Positions 17,833 through 24,641 of a DNA stretch of 64,000 nucleotides are shown here, one piece after another. How positions within the stretch are numbered: the stretch's first letter is position 1; each line of letters begins with the position of its first letter. The DNA is taken from NCBI RefSeq assembly GCF_031180885.1, contig NZ_JAPSLK010000003.1:295103-359102 (forward strand), read 5' to 3'. The DNA is from Saccharothrix sp. (GTDB taxonomy: Bacteria > Actinomycetota > Actinomycetes > Mycobacteriales > Pseudonocardiaceae). Below the pieces are notes generated by a model. That model saw nothing but the letters and a program-made list of their open reading frames with translations, ran no database searches and was not told where the DNA came from. Position numbers and translations under genes: made by a program.

Positions 17833-19050
17833 GTGGGTCCACGCGAGGTTCCCGGGGTGCTGCTGGTCGGCACGCCCGCGACGAGCGTCCGCGGCACGTG
17901 CAACCGCAGCGGGCGGCCCGGCGACGGTTCGGTGCTGGTGGTCGAGACGCTCGGCCCGGACCTGTACGACACGATCGTCCGGTCGACCGCGGTGATCTGC
18001 GCCAGGGGCGGGCGCACCGGTCACATGCAGTCGCTGTGCCGGTCGCGGGGCATCCCGGTGCTGCGGGTGGCGCCGGAGGAGCTGGCCGGGATCGACGGCG
18101 AGGTCACCGTGCGGATCGACCGCCAGTCGGTGGTGCTGGGCGACGCGGCCGGTCTGGCCGCCCTGCCCGAGCCACCCGCCGTGACGCCCGAGGACCTGGA
18201 CTCGGTGTGCGTGGTGATCGCGGACGTCACCGACATCCAGTCCACCAACGCGGTCACCCCGCGGGTCGAGCAGGTGGACACGTTCTTCATCCGCGAGGAG
18301 TTCGTGTGCCTGTCCGCGGGCCTGAGCCCGCTGGACGCGCTGCGCGCCGGCGCCGACGAAGCCGAGCGGTACGGAGCGGCCATCGCGGCGGAGTTGTGCG
18401 GGATGGTCAAGGAACTGCTCCCGGGCCAACGCCTGGTGATGCGCCTGCTCGACCTGCGCTCCGACGACGCCGCCCGGATCACCACGGGCGTGGCGGTCGA
18501 CGACGAACCCAACCCCGAACTCGGCATGCACGGCGCCCGCTGGCTGGTCGAGGAGCCGCTGTACCCGCACGCGTTCCGCGCCCTGCGCGCCCACGTTGCC
18601 GAACGCCTGGGCCAGGACGTCGCGGCGCTGAGCTTCGCGGTGCCGTTCATCAACGACCCGGACGAGTTCCTGCGCCTGCGCCGCCACCTGGACCTGACCG
18701 AGGACACCCCGCTGTCGGTGTTCGTCGAGACACCCGCCGCCGTGCACCACACGGGCGAGTTCTGCGCGGTCGGGGCCAGCGAGATCTTCGTGGGCACCAA
18801 GGACCTGATCCAGTTCTACCTGGCCGCCGACCGGGGCAACCACCTGGTCGCGTCGGTCTACCAGACCCGGCACCCGGCGGTGCTGGCCGGCCTGCGGCAC
18901 GCCGTGGAGTCGGGCTTGGAGACCGGAACCCCGGTCCACGTCTTCGCCCTGGGCGCCGACCTGAGCCACTACGTCCAGCACCTGCCGACCGGCCGTTTCA
19001 TGATGTGCACCGCCGAGCTGCAACAACTCGCCCACGCCGGCCGCCGCTGA
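17833..19050 (+). CDS. Stand-alone phosphohistidine-swivel plus PEP-binding barrel protein
   Basis: About 405 residues. Residues 1-100 form a PEP-utilising mobile (swivelling) domain with CARGGRTGHMQSLCRSRG, the histidine (about 64) matching the phosphorylated His. Residues ~130-390 match the PEP-utilisers TIM barrel: LDLRSDD, NPELGMHGAR near 227, SVFVETPAAV, and FVGTKDLIQFYLAADRGN near 319, where Lys replaces the usual Asn. The usual active-site Cys motif near the end of PTS enzyme I or PEP synthase is not evident, and the ATP-grasp domain is absent. GTG has GGGGGAC upstream. Partner and substrate are unknown. Confidence 0.75.
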   Translation: MGPREVPGVLLVGTPATSVRGTCNRSGRPGDGSVLVVETLGPDLYDTIVRSTAVICARGGRTGHMQSLCRSRGIPVLRVAPEELAGIDGEVTVRIDRQSVVLGDAAGLAALPEPPAVTPEDLDSVCVVIADVTDIQSTNAVTPRVEQVDTFFIREEFVCLSAGLSPLDALRAGADEAERYGAAIAAELCGMVKELLPGQRLVMRLLDLRSDDAARITTGVAVDDEPNPELGMHGARWLVEEPLYPHAFRALRAHVAERLGQDVAALSFAVPFINDPDEFLRLRRHLDLTEDTPLSVFVETPAAVHHTGEFCAVGASEIFVGTKDLIQFYLAADRGNHLVASVYQTRHPAVLAGLRHAVESGLETGTPVHVFALGADLSHYVQHLPTGRFMMCTAELQQLAHAGRR

Positions 19051-19056
19051 CCAGCC

Positions 19057-19249
19057 TCACGCCTGCGGCCGGAGCATGACCTTGCCGAGGTTGCGGCGGT
19101 CTTCGAGGTGGCGGTGGGTTTCGGGGGCCTGTTCCAGCGGGTACTCGGCGTCGACCGGCACGGTGAACACCAGGTGCACCGCGTCACGGGCCACAGTGGA
19201 CAGCACGGCCTCGACCACCTTTCGCGGCCCCACCGTCTCAAACCACGCC
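19057..19249 (-). pseudogene. 3' fragment of a zinc-type quinone oxidoreductase/alcohol dehydrogenase
   Basis: The minus strand reads FETVGPRKVVEAVLSTVARD, then a segment with VDAEYPLEQAPETHRHLED and the ending RNLGKVMLRPQA. This is the typical final helix and strand of MDR-family quinone oxidoreductases (EAxxAHRxLEsgxxxGKxVL). Everything before this is absent; upstream the sequence switches abruptly to an ABATE-type gene. It is a gene tail left by deletion. Confidence 0.6.
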
Positions 19250-19565
19250 CTGGACGAGCTGCGGCACCAGGTCCGGGTGCGCGGCGGCCTCGTTCACCAC
19301 CTCGACGTCCTCGTTTGGGAACGGCACACCGGACATCCGCGCGCACCAGGCGGTAGACCGCCTCACGCACCTCGCGCACTCGGGCCAGTTGCGCGGCGGT
19401 GGCGAGGCGCGGGTCGACCAGGAGGCCCGCGGCGACCAGCCACCGCGCGAAGGCCGCGCCGTCGGGGATCCGCTCGACGGGTTCGGCGTGCCGCCGACCG
19501 AGGGTGGCGACGAGGTTCAGGGACACCCGTCCGCCGTGCGGCGGGAACTCGGCAGACTCGCTCAT
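19250..19565 (-). pseudogene. ABATE/CGNR-type regulator, 5' fragment with frameshift
   Basis: The N-terminus (SLNLVATLGRRHAEPVERI, then FARWLVAAGLLVDPRL and REVREAVYRLVRADVR) matches the ABATE domain of putative stress-induced CGNR zinc-finger regulators. After ~80 residues the frame is lost. The continuation VPFPNEDVEVVNEAAAHPD appears in another frame. The coding ends at the junction with the oxidoreductase tail, so the CGNR zinc finger is missing. Non-functional. Confidence 0.65.
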
Positions 19566-19642
19566 GGTGCGGCACGCTACCGCGCCTCACCCCAGCAGCC
19601 GGGCTGTGCCGCGCCCCACCGCAGCACAGCCGGGCACGCGAC

Positions 19643-20050
19643 TCACGCCAGCAGCCGGGCGCGGAGTTGGCGGGCCTGCTTGGGCATGTTCCAGCCGAGC
19701 ACACCCACGGGCACACCGCCCCGACGATGCACCGTCACGAACCGACGCGCCTCGACATCCCCGTCCACCACCTCCATCTCACCGGCCGACACGCCGTGCC
19801 GGTGGATCCGGGCGTCGAACTGGTCGGTCCAGAAGAACGGCACGGGCGCGTACGCGCGCTCCACCCCCAGGATGTTGTCCGCCACCGCAGCCGCCTGGTC
19901 GGTGGCGTTGGTGCGGTTCTCCAGCCGGATCGGGCCGAGCCGGTCGTGGTGCCAGCGGGCGACGTCGCCGACCGCGTAGACCCCCTCGGCGGGCCGGCAG
20001 TGGGCGTCGCACACGATCCCGTTGTCCAGCACCAGACCGCTGTCATCCAA
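19643..20050 (-). pseudogene. Ferredoxin/pyridine-nucleotide-disulfide reductase, C-terminal fragment
   Basis: About 135 residues are readable: the GVYAVGDVARWHHD motif of the second FAD-binding strand and a Reductase_C-like domain to the stop. The N-terminal two thirds (both GxGxxG motifs) are missing. The break near 20050 coincides with the left edge of the recombinase-remnant island, so insertion or deletion there probably destroyed it. Confidence 0.75.
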
Positions 20051-20136
20051 TCACTGCCCGACAGTGGTGGCGGGCGCTGTGACTGACCAGAGTTCATGTC
20101 GGTCTTGGCGGCGTCCTGACGCGTTAGGGTTCCTCT

Positions 20137-20751
20137 GTGACGAGAGGTGAGGGTGTCAGTCTGGGCATGGTGGCCGCGCGTCGTCTGGCTGAGCTGGGTT
20201 GCTGCAAGATCGCGCCTGGGTTGACCGATGCGGAGTTCGCCGACATCGAGGGCGAATACGGTTTCGAGTTCGCCGACGATCATCGGGCGTTCCTCGCGGC
20301 GGGGTTGCCACTGAACAGCCCTTTCGAGCCGGAACCGGGGGTCAGCCATGCCTGGGAGAAGCCGTGGCCCGAGTGGCGTGACGGTGACCCTGAGGAGTTG
20401 CGTGAGCAGCTCAACTTTCCGGTTGAGGGCGTGTTGCGGGCGGTTGAGAGCAGCGGGCACTGGCGTCCGGCCTGGGGTGCGCGACCGGACACCCCTGAGG
20501 CTGCGGTGGCGGTGGCTCGACGGCTGCTGGCGGATGTGCCCAGGATGGTCCCGATCTATGCGCATCGGTTTCTGCCCGCAGGACGCGGCACGACCGGACA
20601 CCCGGTCCTGTCCATGTGGGGAACGGACATCATCTACTACGGGGCTGACTTGGTCGACTACGTCAACCAAGAGTTCGAGGAACCTCGGCCCGAGCACCCG
20701 GACGACTGGTCGCCGCAGGCCACTGTGTCGTTCTGGCGCGACTACCTGTGA
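20137..20751 (+). CDS. SMI1/KNR4 (SUKH)-like hypothetical protein
   Basis: A 204-residue, acidic, soluble protein. The start (LGCCKIAPGLTDAEFADIE, then YGFEFADDHRAFLAAGLPL) fits the N-terminal helix-strand of SUKH/SMI1-KNR4 proteins; LSMWGTDIIYYGADLVDYVN lies near the end. Such proteins often serve as immunity proteins for contact-dependent toxins, but no toxin gene is visible nearby. GTG at 20137 is the assumed start; ATG at 20167 is possible. It lies within the island between two truncated genes, so it may be imported cargo. Confidence 0.7.
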   Translation: MTRGEGVSLGMVAARRLAELGCCKIAPGLTDAEFADIEGEYGFEFADDHRAFLAAGLPLNSPFEPEPGVSHAWEKPWPEWRDGDPEELREQLNFPVEGVLRAVESSGHWRPAWGARPDTPEAAVAVARRLLADVPRMVPIYAHRFLPAGRGTTGHPVLSMWGTDIIYYGADLVDYVNQEFEEPRPEHPDDWSPQATVSFWRDYL

Positions 20752-20812
20752 CTGCGATACCGGTTTTGACGAAAGGCCGGACCGCGGCGTCCCTGTTGAT
20801 GGTGTGATCGGT

Positions 20813-21232
20813 TCAGGCATCGCGGTGTCTCCGGCTCGGCATCGTGAGGACGTTGTTGGCCGTGGTGTCGTGGGTGAGTTCGGTGATGACAGCGCAGAGC
20901 GTTGTGATCTTGGCTTTGAGTTGTGCCGCGGTGGCTTCCAGCGTTTGGATGTGTGCGCGGGCGTCGGCCAACTGGTGTTGTAGGGCTTGGATGTCGGTGG
21001 TGGTGGGGCCGCCGTTGTGGGCCTTGGCCTTGAACTCGGCAACGAGGTCTGCATGGTGTTCGTAGACGCGGTGACGAGGTACGCCCGCTTCAGCAGCCAG
21101 TCTGGCGATGGTGAGACTGCCGTTGCTGCGATGCGGGGTGCCGACCAGCAGCCGTTCGGTGGCGTCGCGGATGAGTTGCTGCTCGGTGGCCAGCCTCGGT
21201 GTTGAACCAGGCGATGAAGGCGGGGATATCGT
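20813..21232 (-). pseudogene. DUF6262-like transposon accessory protein, 5' end damaged
   Basis: The minus strand encodes RLATEQQLIRDATERLLVG, a TetR-like HTH (LTIARLAAEAGVPRHRVYEH), and a coiled-coil stretch (ALQHQLADARAHIQTLEATA) with a basic tail. This layout matches DUF6262-type proteins that accompany tyrosine recombinases of Tn554-like elements. A clear start codon is missing, and the upstream frame merges into recombinase debris. It would have been the last gene of the element. Confidence 0.6.
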
Positions 21233-21786
21233 CGTTGATGCTGCCGGTGGTGCGGCAGCGAGAGGAGTCCAGCCACTCAGGTGAGCCCACTTGCCTGGCG
21301 GGAACAACCTGGTGCTGACCGACAGGTCTTCCAAGACGGCATGGCCTTGGTGCTGTGCTCGTTGATGACCCAGGGGACGGTGTTCGGCGATCGTTCCCGC
21401 CGGTCTGGGCCGGCCTAGAGTCGCTGTCCGGACATGAAGATCAGTCCGAGTTTCGGGTCGCGGGTCACGCAGCCGCGCAGCAGGTTTCGCGCTTCGCCGG
21501 TGCGGACGCCGGACAGATAGGCAACGACGAGGGAGCATGCGGTGGTGATGTGGCGGATTAGCGGCGCGATGCCGGTGACGTCGAGGGGCTGCTGCCGCCG
21601 GGAGCGGGTGTCGATCGTGGTGAACTGGGTGACGCGCAACAGGTCAGGCTCGACGTGCAGGCCGCTGTTGTCGAGCAACTGACAGAAGTGTCCTTTGTGG
21701 AGTAGTTCGCTGTCGATGTGTCCGGCGACGGCCGGCCCGGCCAGGTCGATATCGACACCGCCGGCCCGTCGCGCACACGCCGACAA
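21202..21786 (-). pseudogene. Tyrosine recombinase remnant
   Basis: Pieces in different frames read as one integrase. APLIRHITTACSLVVAYLSG, then VRTGEARNLLRGC, matches the box I region of phage-type integrases (AYLSGMRxGExxxLRRGC), with Arg and Glu conserved. A later piece reads TGSINDDIPAFIAWFNTEAG, typical of the C-terminus. Internal stops and shifts show it is dead. It precedes the DUF6262-like gene on the same strand, as in related elements. Confidence 0.6.
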
Positions 21787-22085
21787 CCCTGACCGGATAC
21801 CTGCGCAGGATGCGGGCGGTCACCGAGGAAGGCTTTCACGTCGTTCGGGAAGCGCTCGACGAGCAGGTCCAAGCCGCGCTGGCCCGCCGCCGCATGAGCG
21901 TCGAGCACGGCACGCCGGACACGGACAAGGTCGAGCTGGACACGGTTCTGGGCGTTCACGCTGCTGGTGCGGCTGACCGAGCCGGCCCGTCTGCGGCTCG
22001 GCACCGACCGGGCATCCGTCTATGACACCGGTCGCATCGACTCGGCCGGCAGGGCGGGTGCGGCTCGGCCTTCAGCACGGTCAAC
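21787..22085. other. Unassigned stretch inside the degenerate element
   Basis: About 300 bp. A plus-strand frame reads MRAVTEEGFHVVREALDEQ with reasonable codon bias for ~55 codons, but no family is recognised and it has no ribosome site. It is best regarded as debris between the recombinase remnant and the truncated maleate isomerase. Confidence 0.3.
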
Positions 22086-22208
22086 TCACCGGTGAACCCC
22101 TTGCGCCGCCACCGCGAGGTTGTCCGGGATCTCCAAGGCCCGGTGGTCGACGACCTCCATCGTCACGTTCGAACTCGGCACGATCTGCCCGATCCGGTAT
22201 GTGCTCAT
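22086..22208 (-). pseudogene. Maleate cis-trans isomerase remnant with internal deletion
   Basis: The first 18 residues, MSTYRIGQIVPSSNVTME, are the N-terminus of maleate isomerase (Asp/Glu racemase family) with the conserved PSSN motif. They run directly into VVDHRALEIPDNLAVAA, which resembles a later part of the same family, then stop. ATG overlaps the stop of the hydrolase gene as ATGA, so it was the last, coupled gene of the operon. The missing middle and end make it non-functional. Confidence 0.65.
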
Positions 22209-23023
22209 CGCGCGTCCACCACCGGGTTGCGCAAGGTCCCGATGCCCTGCACCGAAGCCTCCACCACGTCCCCCGGCCACAGGAACTGCTGCGGCGTGAA
22301 GCTCGCGCCCACCCCCGCCGGCGACCCGGTCGCGATCACGTCACCGGGCTCCAGCGTCATGCCGGCGGTGATGTCCGCGATCAGCTCCGGGATCGTGAAC
22401 AGCATGTACCGCGTGTTGGACTTCTGCTTCACCTCGCCGTTGACCCGCAACGACAGGTCCAGGTCGTGCGGGTCGGGCACGGCGTCCGCGGTCAGCACGG
22501 CCGGGCCGAAGGGCGCGTAGGAGTCCTGGCCCTTGGAGTAGAACCACTGCCCGGACCGCCGCTGGTCGCGCGCGCTGATGTCGTTGACGATGCTGTACCC
22601 GAACACGTGGTCCAGCGCGTCCGCCGCCGACACCCGCCGCGCGACGCGGCCGATCACCACCGCCAACTCGCACTCCCAGTCCAGCTGGGAGGTCAGCGAC
22701 GCGTTGTGCAGGATCGGTTCCCCGGGACCGATGACGGCCGTGGCGGGCTTGCTGAACAGGACCGGGCGCTGGGGCAGTTCGCGCGCGGTGTCCAGGGCGC
22801 GGGCGGACTCGGCGACGTGCTCGGTGTAGTTCAGGCCGACGCCGACGATCTTGCCGGGCCGGAGCGGGGCGTGCAGGGTCACCGCGCTCAGCGGGAGGGT
22901 CGGGCCGTCGACCGGGGCGGTGACGTCGAGCACCGAGGAGAACCCGGTGGCGACCACGGTGTCGCCGCGCAGTTCCCCGACCCGGCGCGGTCCGCCGCCG
23001 GTCGAGTACGTGACCAGGAGCAT
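22205..23023 (-). CDS. Fumarylacetoacetate hydrolase family protein (probable maleyl/fumarylpyruvate hydrolase)
   Basis: A 272-residue FAH-fold enzyme. The metal-binding glutamates lie in LDWECELAVVIG near residue 120, the conserved GYSIVNDISARDQR and KGQDSYAPFGP motifs follow, and GDVIATGSPAGVG lies near 235. ATG has AGAGGAGAA upstream. It lies 9 bp after gentisate dioxygenase, so it should hydrolyse the ring-opened product (maleylpyruvate or fumarylpyruvate). The coupled maleate isomerase remnant suggests direct hydrolysis of maleylpyruvate to maleate and pyruvate. Confidence 0.88.
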   Translation of the reverse strand: MLLVTYSTGGGPRRVGELRGDTVVATGFSSVLDVTAPVDGPTLPLSAVTLHAPLRPGKIVGVGLNYTEHVAESARALDTARELPQRPVLFSKPATAVIGPGEPILHNASLTSQLDWECELAVVIGRVARRVSAADALDHVFGYSIVNDISARDQRRSGQWFYSKGQDSYAPFGPAVLTADAVPDPHDLDLSLRVNGEVKQKSNTRYMLFTIPELIADITAGMTLEPGDVIATGSPAGVGASFTPQQFLWPGDVVEASVQGIGTLRNPVVDAR

Positions 23024-23032
23024 TGTTCTCCT

Positions 23033-24142
23033 CTAGACCGGCTGGTGGCCGTCGTTGTCCGGGTAGGCCTCCTCGCGCCAGAACGCGAGCGACCGCATCA
23101 CCGGGAAGTCGTTGAACGAGAACAGGCACGCGTCGTCGGAGTCGCTGCCGTTGGCGTGCTCGTGCCAGGCCCACGACGGCACGCAGAAGATGTCGCCCTG
23201 CGTCCAGTCGAACCGCCGGCCGGCGATGATCGAGTACCCGCTGCCCTTGGCCACGTTGTAGACCACGGACCCGGTGTGCCGGTGCGCCAGGGTCGCCTCG
23301 CCGGGGCGCAGCAACTGCATGTGGGCGCTCATGGTCGGCATGACCGAACCGCCGGTCAACGGGTTGCTGTACTCCATGATCACGCCGTCGTAGGGCGACC
23401 CGTCGATCGCCTTCGCCGCGTTGCGCAGCGCCTCGTAGGTCGGCTCCCACGGGTAGGCGAGCAGCGGCGAGTACGGCTTGGTCCACGTGTCGCCGAACCC
23501 GTAGGGGCGCAACTGGCCCGCGCCGTAGGTCAGCAGCGACCAGTTCTCCACCTTCCCCGGCTCCTGGTACACGTTCGGGTGGACTTCGTAGAAGTTCGCG
23601 TCGAACGCGTTGACCAGCGGGATGTCCAGGCCGTCCTGCCAGATGCAGGGACCCTCGGCGGACTCGTTGCCGTGCTCGTGCCACGTCCAGTTGGGCGTGA
23701 TGGCGAAGTCGCCGGGACCGACCTTGAGCTTCTGCCCGTCCACGACGGTCCACGCGCCCTGCCCCTCGACCACGAACCGCAGGGCGGAGGCCTGGTGGCG
23801 GTGCGCGGTCATGGACTCGCCCGGCCCCATGACCTGGAGTCCGGTGTAGAGCAGGCCGACGGCGGCGGAGACGTCCCTGCGCTCGGGGTTGGTCAGCATC
23901 ACCACGCGGCGGCCGGCGTCGTCGCCGGTGACCAGGTCGAGGGCGCGCAGGACCAGCGGGCGCAGGTCGGCGTAGCGCCACAGGGTCGGCACGGACTTGG
24001 GCCGCGGGTACCAGGGCTCGATGTCGTTGGCCACGGTCCACAACGCGCCCGCTTCGTGCGTCGCCAGCTCGCGATAGAAGGCTTTCAGCTCCTCGTTGTC
24101 GGTGACCCTGGCCCGCCCGAGGACGTCGTCGCTGAGCGTCAT
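23033..24142 (-). CDS. Gentisate 1,2-dioxygenase (bicupin)
   Basis: About 369 residues with two cupin domains: the first has MTAHRHQASALRFVVEGQG and WTWHEHGNES, the second LAHRHTGSVVYNVAKGSG and WAWHEHANGSD. The two pairs of His-rich motifs give the Fe(II) site of gentisate 1,2-dioxygenases, which open gentisate to maleylpyruvate. ATG at 24142 is chosen because AGGAG lies six bases upstream; an ATG at 24193 lacks one. Its neighbours (salicylyl-CoA 5-hydroxylase, thioesterase, FAH-type hydrolase) fit the gentisate route. Confidence 0.88.
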   Translation of the reverse strand: MTLSDDVLGRARVTDNEELKAFYRELATHEAGALWTVANDIEPWYPRPKSVPTLWRYADLRPLVLRALDLVTGDDAGRRVVMLTNPERRDVSAAVGLLYTGLQVMGPGESMTAHRHQASALRFVVEGQGAWTVVDGQKLKVGPGDFAITPNWTWHEHGNESAEGPCIWQDGLDIPLVNAFDANFYEVHPNVYQEPGKVENWSLLTYGAGQLRPYGFGDTWTKPYSPLLAYPWEPTYEALRNAAKAIDGSPYDGVIMEYSNPLTGGSVMPTMSAHMQLLRPGEATLAHRHTGSVVYNVAKGSGYSIIAGRRFDWTQGDIFCVPSWAWHEHANGSDSDDACLFSFNDFPVMRSLAFWREEAYPDNDGHQPV

Positions 24143-24195
24143 GGCAGCTCCTGTGTTGAATCGCGCCGCCTCCGGCGTCGCCGTAGTGCTCATTC

Positions 24196-24223
24196 TTGAC
24201 GGTCGTCATGGAACCGCTATAGC
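24196..24223 (+). promoter_or_regulatory. Probable sigma-70-type promoter of the thioesterase-hydroxylase-nitrilase operon
   Basis: TTGACG at 24196-24201 and TATAGC at 24218-24223 with a 16-base spacer lie 25 bp upstream of the thioesterase ATG. The -35 box overlaps the inverted repeat TGACG-GT-CGTCA. Confidence 0.5.
24197..24208. promoter_or_regulatory. Candidate PaaX-type operator, copy 1
   Basis: TGACGGTCGTCA is a 5-2-5 inverted repeat over the -35 region between the two divergent catabolic operons. A near-identical TGACGGCAGTCA occurs at 29467-29478 between the CoA ligase and the paaX-like gene. Confidence 0.45.
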
Positions 24224-24248
24224 GTCGGGCCTGTCAAGGGAGGGGTCC

Positions 24249-24641
24249 ATGGCCGACGCGCCCGAGGTCACGATCGAGCGGGTGGTGGAGTGGCACGACA
24301 CCGACGCCGCCGGCCACCAGCACCACTCAGCCGTGCTCCGCTGGGTAGAGGCGGCGGAAGCCGAACTACTGCGCGCACTCGGCCTGGACTGGCTGTTCGG
24401 CCGCACGCCCCGAGTCCGCCACGAAGTCGACTACCGCGCCCGACTGCGGTTCGGCGAGACCGTGCGGACCCGCCTGTGGGTCGCCTCGATCGGCCGGACC
24501 TCCCTGCGCTACGCCTTCGAAGTGCACGGTCCGGAAGGACTGGCAGCACGCGGCCAAGTCGTCATCGCCCATGCCGAGCCGGACTCCGAGCGAGCGACGC
24601 CGTGGCCGCAGGACGTGCGGGCCGCCCTGGGGCCGTCATGA
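24249..24641 (+). CDS. Acyl-CoA thioesterase (4HBT hotdog fold)
   Basis: A 130-residue hotdog protein. WHDTDAAGHQHHSAVLRWVE matches the 4-hydroxybenzoyl-CoA thioesterase active-site strand (DTDxxGHxxN), with the catalytic Asp present. It starts at ATG with GGGAGGGG upstream. The stop overlaps the hydroxylase start as ATGA, so the two are coupled. The expected job is hydrolysis of gentisyl-CoA to gentisate after 5-hydroxylation of salicylyl-CoA. Confidence 0.85.
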   Translation: MADAPEVTIERVVEWHDTDAAGHQHHSAVLRWVEAAEAELLRALGLDWLFGRTPRVRHEVDYRARLRFGETVRTRLWVASIGRTSLRYAFEVHGPEGLAARGQVVIAHAEPDSERATPWPQDVRAALGPS

